64,000 bases of DNA from Palsa-506 sp963786975 (GTDB lineage Bacteria > Actinomycetota > Actinomycetes > Streptosporangiales > Streptosporangiaceae): positions 1 to 64,000 of the forward strand of contig CAWBBE010000007.1 in the NCBI GenBank assembly GCA_963786975.1. The letters run 5' to 3'. The notes beneath the pieces are model-generated. The model did not search any database, was not told the origin of the DNA, and worked only from the letters and a program-made list of their open reading frames with translations. The translations under genes and the position numbers were made by a program. This document shows positions 7,178 through 16,798 of the stretch, piece by piece. Position 1 is the first letter of the stretch. Every line of letters begins with the position of its first letter.

Positions 7178-8885
7178 ATGAGCGCCATGACCGACCGCCT
7201 GGCGACCCTCGTGCCGCACCCGGTATCCGTCCGCCCGCAGCCCGGCAGCTTCCGGCTCGACAGCGAGACCCTCGTCATAGCGGGTCCCGGCGCGCACGGC
7301 GCGGCCGCGGCCGTCCGGCGGGTGCTGGGTGCGCTGCCCTGGCCAGGCTCCGGCCGGGGCTCCGGGCCCCGCCCGGCCGGCGGCGAGATCACCGTGGACG
7401 TCGACGGCAGCCTGCCGGACGAGGGCTACCGGCTGCGGATCGGCCCGGCGCGGGTGCGGGTCGCCGCCGGGGGAGATCCGGGCGCGTTCTACGCCGCCCA
7501 GACCATGCGCCAGCTGCCGGCCTGCGCCTGGCGGGCCGCACCGGTGCCGGGCCCGCCCTGGCAGCTGCCGTGCGCGGAGATCGACGACGCCCCGGCGCTG
7601 GCCTGGCGTGGCGGGCATCTCGACGTGGCCAGGCATTTCTTCCCGAAGAAGGTGCTGCTGGGCTTCATCGACATGCTGGCCGCGCACAAGCTGAACCGCT
7701 TTCACCTGCACCTGACCGATGATCAGGGCTGGCGGGTCGAGAGCCTGCGTTATCCCGAGCTGCATCAGATCGGCTCGCACCGGCCGCGGACCAGGGCCTG
7801 CCGACGGCTCTGACGACCCGGCCGGCTACGACGGCGTCCCCCACGGCGGGTACTACACGCTGGCCGACCTGGCCGAGATCCATGCGTACGCGGCCGCGCG
7901 GATGGTGACCGTCGTCCCCGAGATCGAGCTGCCCGGCCACGCTACCGCCCTGCTGGCGGCGCTGCCCCGGCTCGGCTCGGTGCCGGGCGCGCGTTACGAG
8001 GTGGCGGCCGACTGGGGCATTTTCCCGCACCTCATGTCGCCGCTGCCGGGCACGGCCGGCTTCCTGGCCGAGCTCTTCAGCGAGCTGCTGGCTGCGGTGC
8101 CAGCCTCGTTCGTGCACATCGGCGGGGACGAGTGCATCCTCGATGCCTGGCGGGATAACCCGGCGATCGAGAACTACCGGCGCGAACTCGGCCTGGCCAG
8201 TGCCGGGGAAATGCACGCCTGGTTCCTCCGCCAGGCCGCCGACATGCTCGCCGACAGGTTCGGCGCCAGGGCCGTGGTCTGGGATGAGGGATTCGCCAGC
8301 GGGGCAGGCCGGGCCGGCGCCGCGCTGCGACCGGACACCATCGTGATGGCCTGGCGCGGCGCCGGCATCGCCCGCCGTGCCGCCGTCGCCGGGCATGACG
8401 TCATCGCCGTGCCGGTCGTGCCCACCTACTTCGACTACGGCCAGGCCGACGACGAGCGTGAGCCGCTGGCGATCGGGGGACCGGTGACATTGGCGGAGGT
8501 CGCGGCTTTCCGCCCGGGCTCGCTCGCGGCCGGCTGGCCGGCGCAGGCGGCGCGGCGGCTGATCGGCACCCAGTTCCAGCTCTGGACCGAGTACATCCCG
8601 GACAGCCGCGCGCTGGAATACATGGCCTTCCCGCGCGCCTGCGTGCTGGCCGACGTGGCCTGGTCCGGCGGGCTGATGCCCTCCCGGGGCGCTCCCGGCT
8701 GGCGCGAGCGGCTCGCTGCGCACCTGGGCCGCCTCGACGCGGCCGGGGTCGGGTACCGCCCGCTGGACGGGCCGCACCCGTGGCAGCAGGGCGGTACCGG
8801 GGTGCGCCGGCACCGGACTGGCTACGCCGCGGCGGACGTCACCGCGCAGCTGGATGAAATCGCCCGCCAGCCGGGTACATCGTGA
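7178..8885 (+). pseudogene. Beta-N-acetylhexosaminidase (GH20), split by a frameshift
   Basis: The first frame (from ATG 7178, ribosome site GGAGA seven bases upstream) gives the GH20 N-terminal domain and the start of the barrel (RGGHLDVARHFFPK, NRFHLHLTDDQGWR). It runs into a stop at 7811-7813; the second frame resumes with GGYYTLADLAEIHAYA and carries VVPEIELPGHA and the catalytic Asp-Glu pair in HIGGDE (about 8117-8134). The switch lies between about 7781 and 7800 and equals one extra base. Together they give about 569 residues, a normal length for GH20 enzymes that release terminal GlcNAc/GalNAc from chitin or glycans. No signal peptide is obvious, so it may be cytoplasmic. The single indel in an otherwise perfect gene suggests a sequence error. 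Confidence 0.88.
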
Positions 8886-9060
8886 CCTGAGCGGCCGCGT
8901 CGTCCGGCGAGTCAGCCAACTCCAGCAGAATCAGCCGCGGTTGCGCTGCTGGCGAGTGAGGCGGCAACCACGGGGCAGTAGCGCGGGCAACTTAGCGATC
9001 AGGTTATTCGTTGCCTGGCCGGGAGACCAGCGCAGCTGGCGATCATACGGAGCGGATCAC

Positions 9061-9978
9061 ATGTCGGTGCGGAACGCGGGCGGGCGGGATGCGGGCCCGC
9101 CTGGCGCGGGCGGGCCGGCTGACCGCGGCGCGGGCCCGGCACCAGGCCAGCGGGCCGCCGGCCAGGCCTCCGCGGGCCGGACGATTCCCGGCCGGACCCT
9201 CCCGGACCAGGCGATGGCGGGCCGAAGGCGCCCGCGCCGCCGGGTCGCGCGGCGGCTCCTGATCGTGCTCACCGCGCTGGCCGCCACCGGGGGCCTCGCG
9301 TTCGCCGGGCTGCTGGTCGTCACCCCGTCCGTCGGCAACGCCGAGGCACTGGCCCGGGCGCAGGACGGAGCGCATCATGCCGTGTTCCCCGGGCCGCCGG
9401 TGCCAGCACGGTTCGAGGCGTCGATCGTGGCCACCGAGGATCACCGGTTCGGCTACGAGCCGGGTATCGACCCGTTCGCCGTCGCCCGGGTCGGGGCCAG
9501 CTGGCTGACCGGCGGCGGTGCCGCCGCCCAGGGCGGCGCGACCATCTACCAGCAGCTCGCGAAGCTGCTTTATACCCGCAGCCGGACCGGCCCGCTGGTC
9601 GAGCTTGAGCAGGTGGCCCTCGCCGTCAAGCTGTTCATGACCTACAGCTCGGAGCAGATCCTGCGGATGTACGCCGACGTCGCGTACTTCGGCAACGGTG
9701 ACTACGGCCTGGCCGCGGCCAGCTGCGGCTACTACGGGGTACCGCCGGCCCGGATGTCCTGGCCGCAGGCGGCGCTGCTGGCCGGGCTCGTCCAGGGGCC
9801 GTCGGCCGATGACCCGCTGCGGCATCCGGCCCGCGCGAGGCAACGCGAGGTGCACGTGATCGGCAGGCTGGTGGCGACCGGCGAGATCACCCAGCGGCAG
9901 GCCAGCATCGCGCTTACTGAGCCGGTCAGCCAGCTGGTCCGGGGCGCGGGCAGCGCCAGCAGCCGCTGCGCGGCCTAG
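9061..9978 (+). CDS. Monofunctional peptidoglycan glycosyltransferase (GT51)
   Basis: A 305-residue membrane-anchored transglycosylase that polymerises lipid II into glycan strands. It has a disordered, Pro/Gly/Arg-rich cytoplasmic tail (about 1-62), one transmembrane helix (about 66-88) and the GT51 domain with the catalytic motif ATEDHRF (Glu near 126), the GGATIYQQLAK motif (about 158-168) and the downstream LFMTYSSEQILRMY segment. No transpeptidase domain follows, so it is the MtgA-like or truncated class A PBP type. The ATG at 9061 was chosen because GGAG lies 8 bases upstream; the open frame continues back to 8854 over non-coding sequence. Confidence 0.9.
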   Translation: MSVRNAGGRDAGPPGAGGPADRGAGPAPGQRAAGQASAGRTIPGRTLPDQAMAGRRRPRRRVARRLLIVLTALAATGGLAFAGLLVVTPSVGNAEALARAQDGAHHAVFPGPPVPARFEASIVATEDHRFGYEPGIDPFAVARVGASWLTGGGAAAQGGATIYQQLAKLLYTRSRTGPLVELEQVALAVKLFMTYSSEQILRMYADVAYFGNGDYGLAAASCGYYGVPPARMSWPQAALLAGLVQGPSADDPLRHPARARQREVHVIGRLVATGEITQRQASIALTEPVSQLVRGAGSASSRCAA

Positions 9979-10018
9979 CTCGGCCCGGGCCATTCCCCGG
10001 CCGCCGGGCGCCGCCGCA

Positions 10019-10040
10019 GCCGGCCCTGGAACGGGCCGGC
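10019..10040. terminator. Hairpin between convergent genes
   Basis: Perfect 8-bp stem GCCGGCCC / GGGCCGGC with a 6-base loop in the 110-bp gap between the converging GT51 and GtrA genes; it could end transcription from both sides. Confidence 0.5.
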
Positions 10041-10088
10041 GAGCTCTGCCCCGCGCGGCGCCGCCTGCCGCCCTGAACCGCGTCCGGC

Positions 10089-10580
10089 CTATTCCGGCCC
10101 GGCCGGGCCCTTCACCAGCACTTGCCGCGGCGGCGACGGTGCCGCGGCGGGCGGGGCGGCCCACACCCACTTGCGGTACGACCAGAACCTGAACAGCGTG
10201 CCGAGCCCGATCCCGATGATCAGCGCGATGTTATAGCTGAGATGGTCGGTAAGGCCCAGCGCGTAGTAGGTAAACCCGATGCAGGCCAGCTGGATCAGCA
10301 GGCCGATCCCGTTCATCACGAAGAACATGACGGTTTCCCGCCGCATCCCGGTCCGTTCCCGGTGCCGGAACGTCCACCACCGGTTGCCGGCGAACGCAAA
10401 CCCGGTGGCGACGATGGTGGCGAGCGTGTTGGAGGTCAGCGGGCCGAGCTGGGCCTGCACGTGCAGCAGGTTGGTGCCGCCATAGGTAATGAGGAAGGCG
10501 ATGCCGCCGACTACACCGAACTTCGCAAGCTCGTGGATAAGGTGCCGGAACCGCTCGTAGAGCCCGCGAGTGAAGCTCAC
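10089..10580 (-). CDS. GtrA-family membrane protein
   Basis: A 163-residue protein with four predicted transmembrane helices. It opens with RFRHLIHELAKFGVVGGIAF and keeps the family hallmarks FAGNRWWTFRHR and LFRFWSYRKWVW. GtrA proteins are thought to move or flip polyprenyl-linked sugars for cell-surface glycosylation. I chose GTG 10580 because the typical GtrA N-terminus starts there and a GGGAAGG-like ribosome site precedes it; the frame is open to 10694 but those residues are not family-like. It is divergent from the ABC exporter genes. Substrate unknown. Confidence 0.87.
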   Translation of the reverse strand: MSFTRGLYERFRHLIHELAKFGVVGGIAFLITYGGTNLLHVQAQLGPLTSNTLATIVATGFAFAGNRWWTFRHRERTGMRRETVMFFVMNGIGLLIQLACIGFTYYALGLTDHLSYNIALIIGIGLGTLFRFWSYRKWVWAAPPAAAPSPPRQVLVKGPAGPE

Positions 10581-10706
10581 CTGGCCGCCTTCCCTGCCCC
10601 GGTTCCTGCCGCGCCCTGCCGGAAGCGATGAAAGCGAGGCTACCGTGCTGGCCGGCCCGGAACGGTGCCACATCGCGCGAGGCCGCTGCCGCACCCGGGA
10701 AACCTG

Positions 10707-10736
10707 TTCGGAATTGTCGGACCCGCCGGGTAGCGT
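10707..10736 (+). promoter_or_regulatory. Candidate promoter of the ABC exporter operon
   Basis: TTCGGA, 18 bases, TAGCGT: an actinobacterial housekeeping-sigma-like pair. The expected start lies about 10 bases before the ATG at 10760, giving a very short leader. Confidence 0.35.
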
Positions 10737-10759
10737 CGCAGGCGTGCCCGGTCCCGACG

Positions 10760-11680
<921 letters not shown>

Positions 11681-11762
11681 TGGCCGCCCCCGCCCCGGCC
11701 GCCCAGGACGTCCCGGCCGCCGCCGCGGGGCAGCCGCGCCTGCCTCCCGGTGGTCGTTCGCC

Positions 11763-12521
11763 GTGCGGGAGTTCCGGCACTGGATGACGAACTACCGCCG
11801 GACCTGGCGCGGCACGATCTACTCCAGCGTGCTGAACCCGGTGCTGTTCCTGAGCGCGATCGGCATCGGCCTCGGCACCCTGGTGGACAAGCACGGAACC
11901 GCCAGGCTCGGCGGGATCAGCTACATCGCCTTCCTGGCACCCGGGCTGCTGGCCGCGGCGGCGATGGAGACCGGGATCGGCGAGTCCACCTACCCGGTGC
12001 TCGGCTCGGTGAAGTGGCGGCGCACCTACTACGCCGCTACGGCCACGCCGCTGCGGCCGTCGGACCTGCTGCACGGGCACCTGCTGTTCACGACGCTGCG
12101 GCTGGCCATGAACTGCGCGATTTTCATCGCTGTGATGACCGCCTTCGGGGCGGTCAGGTCGCCCTGGGTGCTGGCCGCGCTGCCGGCTGCCGTGCTCACC
12201 GGGCTCGCGTTCGCCACGCCGATCGAAGCCTGGGCGATCACGGTGCGCAAGGACACGTCCTTCGCGCTGATCTTCCGGTTCGGCCTGATCCCGCTGTTCC
12301 TGTTCTCCGGCACGTTCTTCCCGGTCTCCCAGCTGCCGGCGTGGGCACAGCCGATCGCCTACGCCACGCCGCTGTGGCACGGCGTCGCGCTGTGCCGGTC
12401 GCTGAGCCTGGGCACCGCCACTCCCGGCGGCATCCTGCTGCACGTGGGCTACCTGGCCGTGCTGGCCGTCGCCGGGATCGTGGCCGGCCACCGGACCTAC
12501 CGGCGGCGGCTCTATGTCTGA
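11763..12521 (+). CDS. ABC-2 type exporter permease (first), possible N-terminal frameshift
   Basis: A 252-residue, six-helix ABC-2 membrane protein (conserved MTNYRRTWRGT near the N-terminus, then LFLFSGTFFPVSQLPAW). As written it starts at GTG 11763 without a good ribosome site. The natural start looks like the ATG at 11680, which overlaps the ATPase stop; that frame reads MAAPAPAAQDVPAAAAGQP and is lost by one base near 11740-11750, just before WSFAVREFRHW appears in the downstream frame. With one base restored the protein would be about 280 residues, the family norm. It overlaps the second permease by 8 bases, and the two would form a heterodimeric channel with the DrrA-like ATPase. Confidence 0.87.
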   Translation: MREFRHWMTNYRRTWRGTIYSSVLNPVLFLSAIGIGLGTLVDKHGTARLGGISYIAFLAPGLLAAAAMETGIGESTYPVLGSVKWRRTYYAATATPLRPSDLLHGHLLFTTLRLAMNCAIFIAVMTAFGAVRSPWVLAALPAAVLTGLAFATPIEAWAITVRKDTSFALIFRFGLIPLFLFSGTFFPVSQLPAWAQPIAYATPLWHGVALCRSLSLGTATPGGILLHVGYLAVLAVAGIVAGHRTYRRRLYV

Positions 12522-13386
12522 CACCCGGACGGGAACCCGGCTGCCGGGCACCCGGCCGCCGGGCATCCTGGATCTGCCGCTGCGGGTGATCCCGGCGGGC
12601 TGGCTGCCCCGCGGGTCGCTGGGCGGCCGGGGCAGCCGGCACCTGGTCGAACGGCACGCCCGGGTATACCGGCACACCTGGCTGATCCTGGTCTCCGGAT
12701 TCTTCGAGCCGCTGTTCTACCTGCTGTCGATCGGCGTCGGGCTGGGCAAGCTCGTCGGCGAGGTGCCCGGCCCGGCCGGCCAGATGATCGGCTACGCGAG
12801 CTTCGTGGCGCCCGCGCTGCTCGCGACCTCGTCGATGAACGGGGCGGTGTTCGACTCGACCTTCAACGTCTTCTTCCGGCTGAAGTACAACAAGTTTTAC
12901 GACGCCGCGCTGGCCACCCCGATGCGCTCGGGTGACATAGCGCTGGGCGAGATCACCTGGGCGCTGCTGCGCGGCGGGCTGTACGGGTCCGCATTCATGA
13001 TCGTCATGCTGGCCCTCGGCCTGGTGCATTCCTGGTGGGCGGTGCTGGCGCTGCCGGTCGCGCTGCTGATCGGATTCGCGTTCGCGGCCACCGGGATGGC
13101 CGCGACCACCTACATGCGCAGCTGGCAGCACTTCGAGTTCGTGACGCTGGCGACGCTGCCGATGTTCCTGTTCTCCACCACGTTCTACCCGCTCACCGTC
13201 TACCCGCGGGCGATTCAGATCTTCGTGGAGTGCACGCCGCTGTACCAGGGGGTGGTGCTGCTCCGCGGGCTCACCCTGGGCGTGGTCGGGCCCGCCCTGC
13301 TCTGGTCCGCCGGATACCTGGCGATCATGGGCCTGGCCGGGCTCTACCTGGCCGGCCGCCGGATCAGCGGCCTGCTGCTGAAGTAA
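12514..13386 (+). CDS. ABC-2 type exporter permease (second)
   Basis: A 290-residue integral membrane protein of the ABC-2 family. A cytoplasmic N-terminal region of about 55 residues is followed by six predicted helices. The motif TFYPLTVYPRAIQIFVECTP near the fifth helix is the counterpart of the segment in the first permease. It overlaps the upstream permease gene by 8 bases, so the three genes form one operon: ATPase, permease, permease. Two different permeases suggest a heteromeric exporter. The substrate cannot be read from the sequence; no biosynthetic cluster is adjacent. Confidence 0.92.
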   Translation: MSDTRTGTRLPGTRPPGILDLPLRVIPAGWLPRGSLGGRGSRHLVERHARVYRHTWLILVSGFFEPLFYLLSIGVGLGKLVGEVPGPAGQMIGYASFVAPALLATSSMNGAVFDSTFNVFFRLKYNKFYDAALATPMRSGDIALGEITWALLRGGLYGSAFMIVMLALGLVHSWWAVLALPVALLIGFAFAATGMAATTYMRSWQHFEFVTLATLPMFLFSTTFYPLTVYPRAIQIFVECTPLYQGVVLLRGLTLGVVGPALLWSAGYLAIMGLAGLYLAGRRISGLLLK

Positions 13387-13461
13387 GGCCGGCCGCGGCA
13401 GACCGCCGCGCCGCGGAAATCGCGCGAGGCCCGGGCATACCGGTCGCGGCCGACCGTAGCG

Positions 13462-13489
13462 TTGATCCGTACCGGCCGGTAGATAGTCT
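13462..13489 (+). promoter_or_regulatory. Candidate promoter of the acyl-CoA dehydrogenase operon
   Basis: TTGATC, 16 bases, TAGTCT, followed by a ribosome site (GGGAGG at 13503-13508) and ATG 13514. Plausible but unproven. Confidence 0.35.
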
Positions 13490-13513
13490 GGGCATGACTC
13501 GCCGGGAGGCCGC

Positions 13514-14734
13514 ATGGATTTCGGGTACGACGCGCGCACTGAGGAGCTCAGGGGACAGCTGCTCAGCTTCATGGACTCGCATATCTACCCGGCGGAAAAA
13601 ATCTTCGCGCAGCAGGTCGCGGAGGCGGCCGCGGCCGGCCAGATCTGGCAGCGGCCGCCCGTGATCGACGAGCTGAAGGCCGCGGCGCGCAGCCGGGGCC
13701 TGTGGAACTTGTTCCTGCCGAAGCACCCGGGCGGCGGCGGGCTGACCAACCTGCAGTACGCGCCGCTGGCGGAGATCACCGGCCACAGCCCGGCGCTCGC
13801 GCCGGAGGCCATGAACTGCGCCGCCCCGGATACCGGCAACATGGAGGTGCTCGCCGAGTTCGGCACTCCCGAGCAGCAGGACCGCTGGCTCAAGCCGCTG
13901 CTGGACGGCGCGATCAGGTCGGCGTTCTGCATGACCGAGCCCGAGGTCGCCTCCTCTGACGCGAGCAACATCGCCACCAGGATCGAGCGCCAGGGCGGGG
14001 AGTACGTCATCAACGGCCTCAAGTGGTGGTCGTCCGGGGCGATGGACCCCCGCTGCGAGATCCTCATCGTGATGGGCAAGACCGACCCCGATGGCGACCG
14101 GCACCGGCAGCAGTCCATGATCCTGGTGCCCGCCGACACGCCGGGCGTGACCGTCCGGCGCGGCATGCGGGTATTCGGCTACACCGACGGGACGCACGGC
14201 GGGCACGCCGAGATCCAGTTCAGCGATGTCCGGGTGCCCGCCGCCAACCTGATCGCCGGCCAGGGCGACGGCTTCGCGATCGCCCAGGCCAGGCTCGGCC
14301 CCGGCCGGATCCACCACTGCATGCGCCTGATCGGCGCGGCCGAGCGCGCGCTCGGGCTGATGTGCCGGAGGGTCACCGGCCGGACCGCCTTCGGCAAGCC
14401 GCTCGCCCAGCAGGGCGTGATCCAGGACTGGATCGCCGAGTCCCGGGTCCGGATCGAGCAGGCCAGGCTGCTGGTGCTGAAGACCGCCTGGCTGATGGAC
14501 ACGGTCGGCAACAAGGGTGCGCACAGTGAGATCCAGGCCATCAAGATCGTCACGCCGGCGATGGCCGAATGGGTGATCGACAAGGCGATCCAGGCGCACG
14601 GCGCAGCGGGCGTCAGCCAGGATTTCCCGCTCGCCAACATGTGGGCCAGCACCCGCTCGCTCAGGTTCGCTGACGGGCCGGACGAAGTGCACAAGCGCTC
14701 GCTCGCCTGGCGCGAGATCAAGTCACACAGCTAG
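13514..14734 (+). CDS. Acyl-CoA dehydrogenase (ACAD10/11-like)
   Basis: A 406-residue flavoenzyme that introduces a 2,3-double bond into an acyl-CoA. It has the N-terminal helical domain, the FAD/substrate segment SAFCMTEPEVASSDASN, the core ADGPDEVHKRSLAW at the C-terminus and GAAGVSQDFPLANMWA before it. The ADGPDEVH signature, with Asp where many ACADs have the EGT glutamate, is typical of the ACAD10/11-like subgroup acting on unusual or longer acyl chains. The start is supported by GGGAGG six bases upstream. It leads a same-strand block of beta-oxidation-like genes. The physiological substrate is unknown. Confidence 0.92.
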   Translation: MDFGYDARTEELRGQLLSFMDSHIYPAEKIFAQQVAEAAAAGQIWQRPPVIDELKAAARSRGLWNLFLPKHPGGGGLTNLQYAPLAEITGHSPALAPEAMNCAAPDTGNMEVLAEFGTPEQQDRWLKPLLDGAIRSAFCMTEPEVASSDASNIATRIERQGGEYVINGLKWWSSGAMDPRCEILIVMGKTDPDGDRHRQQSMILVPADTPGVTVRRGMRVFGYTDGTHGGHAEIQFSDVRVPAANLIAGQGDGFAIAQARLGPGRIHHCMRLIGAAERALGLMCRRVTGRTAFGKPLAQQGVIQDWIAESRVRIEQARLLVLKTAWLMDTVGNKGAHSEIQAIKIVTPAMAEWVIDKAIQAHGAAGVSQDFPLANMWASTRSLRFADGPDEVHKRSLAWREIKSHS

Positions 14735-14787
14735 CCGGACCGCCCGGCAGCTAGCGATCGAGCCGGGCCCGCCCGGGTCGACGTCCT

Positions 14788-14808
14788 GCGGCCGCTTACT
14801 GCGGCCGC
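14788..14808. repeat. Paired GCGGCCGC palindromes
   Basis: Two self-complementary octamers separated by five bases (TTACT) in the gap before the SDR gene. They may form a hairpin or an operator; no T-run follows. Confidence 0.35.
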
Positions 14809-14828
14809 AACACCAGCAGGAGGATCAC

Positions 14829-15590
14829 ATGTCAAACGGAACTCAGCGGGTCGCGATCGTCACCGGGGGCGCACGCGGCATCGGCGCGGCCATCTCGCAG
14901 CGCCTTGCCGCCGACGGGATGGCTGTCGGCGTGCTCGACCTCAAGGAAGGCGACTGCGGCGGCACCGTGGACGCGATCAAGTCCGCGGGCGGCAGCGCAG
15001 TCGCCGTCGGCGCCGACGTGAGCCAGTCGGATCAGGTCGCGGCCGGGGTCGACAAGGTCGCCACCGAACTCGGGCCGCCCACCGTGCTCGTCAACAACGC
15101 GGGCATCCTCCGCGACAACCTGCTCTTCAAGATGACCGAGGACGACTGGGACCTGGTCCTCGGCGTGCACCTGAAGGGCGCGTTCCTGATGACCAAGGCG
15201 TGCCAGAAGCACATGGTCGACGCGGAATACGGCCGGATCGTCAACCTGTCGTCCAGCTCGGCGCTGGGCAACCGCGGCCAGGCCAACTACGCCGCGGCCA
15301 AGGCGGGCATGCAGGGCTACACCAAGACGCTGGCCAAGGAACTCGGCAAGTTCGGCATCACCGCCAACTCGGTCGCGCCCGGGTTCATCGTCACCGACAT
15401 GACCGCGGCGACCGCGGCCAGGGTGCACATGGACTTCGAGGACTTCCAGAAGGCAGCGGCCGCGCAGATCCCGGTAGCCAGGGTCGGCCAGCCGGAGGAC
15501 GTGGCACATGCCGTGTCATACCTGGTCAGCGAGGGAGCCGGCTATGTCTCCGGCCAGGTGCTGTACGTGGCCGGCGGCCCGTTGTGCTGA
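14829..15590 (+). CDS. Short-chain dehydrogenase/reductase (FabG-like)
   Basis: A 253-residue Rossmann-fold oxidoreductase. It has the NAD(P) motif TGGARGIG, the NNAG motif (VLVNNAGILRDN), catalytic Ser in VNLSSSSALG, and YAAAK (Tyr and Lys of the catalytic tetrad). The closest well known group is 3-oxoacyl-ACP/CoA reductase or 3-hydroxyacyl-CoA dehydrogenase. A strong ribosome site (AGCAGGAGG) precedes ATG 14829. The stop codon lies inside the start region of the next acyl-CoA dehydrogenase (7-base overlap), so it is part of an oxidation operon, probably acting on the 3-hydroxyacyl-CoA step. Confidence 0.93.
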   Translation: MSNGTQRVAIVTGGARGIGAAISQRLAADGMAVGVLDLKEGDCGGTVDAIKSAGGSAVAVGADVSQSDQVAAGVDKVATELGPPTVLVNNAGILRDNLLFKMTEDDWDLVLGVHLKGAFLMTKACQKHMVDAEYGRIVNLSSSSALGNRGQANYAAAKAGMQGYTKTLAKELGKFGITANSVAPGFIVTDMTAATAARVHMDFEDFQKAAAAQIPVARVGQPEDVAHAVSYLVSEGAGYVSGQVLYVAGGPLC

Positions 15591-16798
15591 ACGGCTCAGC
15601 AGACGGCGGCCGGGTTACCGCCGATGACCTGCGCGGCCAGGTGCGTGAGTTCCTGGCCGCGCATGACCCGGCTGCCATGCAGCGTCTCGATTTCCTCCGG
15701 GCCAGGTTCGACGCCGGGCTGGCCTGGGTGCACTACCCGCCCGGCCTCGGCGGCCAGGGCCTGCCGAGGGCGCTGCAGCCGGCCGTGGATGCCGAGCTCG
15801 CCGCCGCCGGCGCGCCGGGTAACCACCCGGAGCGGATCGGGATCGGCCTGGGCATGGCCGCCCCGACCATCCTCGCGTACGGCACCGCGGAGCAGCAGCG
15901 CCGCTGGCTCCGGCCGCTGTGGACCGGCGAGGAGATCTGGTGCCAGCTGTTCTCCGAGCCGGGCGCCGGCTCGGACCTGGCCAGCCTGGCCACCCGCGCG
16001 GTCCGCGACCCCGGCGGCGACGTCTGGTCCGTCACCGGCCAGAAGGTATGGACGTCCTCCGCGCACCTGGCCCGCTGGGGGCTGCTGGTCACCAGGACCG
16101 ACCCGGACGTGCCCAAGCACCACGGGATGACCTATTTCGCCGTCGACATGACCGCGCCCGGGGTCGAGGTCCGGCCGCTGCGGCAGCTCACCGGCGAGGC
16201 GGAGTTCAACGAGGTCTTCCTGTCCGACGTGCCGATCCCGGACACCGACCGGATCGGGGAGGTCGGCCAGGGCTGGCAGGTCTCGACCGCGACGCTGATG
16301 AACGAGCGGGTCGCGATCGGCGGCGCGGCGATCCCGCGCGAGGGCGGCATGATCGCCGCCGCGGCGCAGACCTGGCGCAAGGAGCCCGGGCTGCGCACGC
16401 CGGGCCTGCACGACCGGCTGCTCCGGCTGTGGGCCGACGCCGAGGTCGCCCGGCTGGCCGCCGAGCGGTTCCGGCAGCAGCTCGCCGCTGGCCACCCGGG
16501 CCCGGAGGGATCCGCCGCCAAGCTCGTCTTCGCGCGGCTCAACCAGGAGATCTCGGAGTTCGAGGTCGAGCTGGCCGGCCCGGACGGGCTGCGCTACGGG
16601 GACTGGACCATGCGCAGGCCGGAGGGAGCGAACTTCTACGGCCGCGACCCCGGCTACCGGTACCTGCGCGCCCGCGGGAATTCCATCGAGGGCGGAACCT
16701 CGGAGATCCTGCGCAACATCATTGCCGAACGGGTCCTGCGCCTGCCGCCGGAGATCCGGCAGGACAAGGACGTGCCATGGAAGGACCTGCCGCGGTGA
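15584..16798 (+). CDS. Acyl-CoA dehydrogenase, catalytic-type subunit
   Basis: A 404-residue ACAD. It shows the FAD-binding segment CQLFSEPGAGSDLA, the WTSSAHLARWG strand and the C-terminal GNSIEGGTSEILRNIIAERVL, which contains the expected catalytic glutamate region. I chose GTG 15584, which overlaps the SDR stop; the frame further upstream is a shadow of the SDR. Its stop overlaps the GTG of the next ACAD gene (GTGA). Adjacent pairs like this in actinobacteria often make alpha2beta2 heterotetramers for steroid side-chain or other bulky acyl-CoAs (the FadE28-FadE29 type); this subunit would supply the base. Confidence 0.92.
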   Translation: MLNGSADGGRVTADDLRGQVREFLAAHDPAAMQRLDFLRARFDAGLAWVHYPPGLGGQGLPRALQPAVDAELAAAGAPGNHPERIGIGLGMAAPTILAYGTAEQQRRWLRPLWTGEEIWCQLFSEPGAGSDLASLATRAVRDPGGDVWSVTGQKVWTSSAHLARWGLLVTRTDPDVPKHHGMTYFAVDMTAPGVEVRPLRQLTGEAEFNEVFLSDVPIPDTDRIGEVGQGWQVSTATLMNERVAIGGAAIPREGGMIAAAAQTWRKEPGLRTPGLHDRLLRLWADAEVARLAAERFRQQLAAGHPGPEGSAAKLVFARLNQEISEFEVELAGPDGLRYGDWTMRRPEGANFYGRDPGYRYLRARGNSIEGGTSEILRNIIAERVLRLPPEIRQDKDVPWKDLPR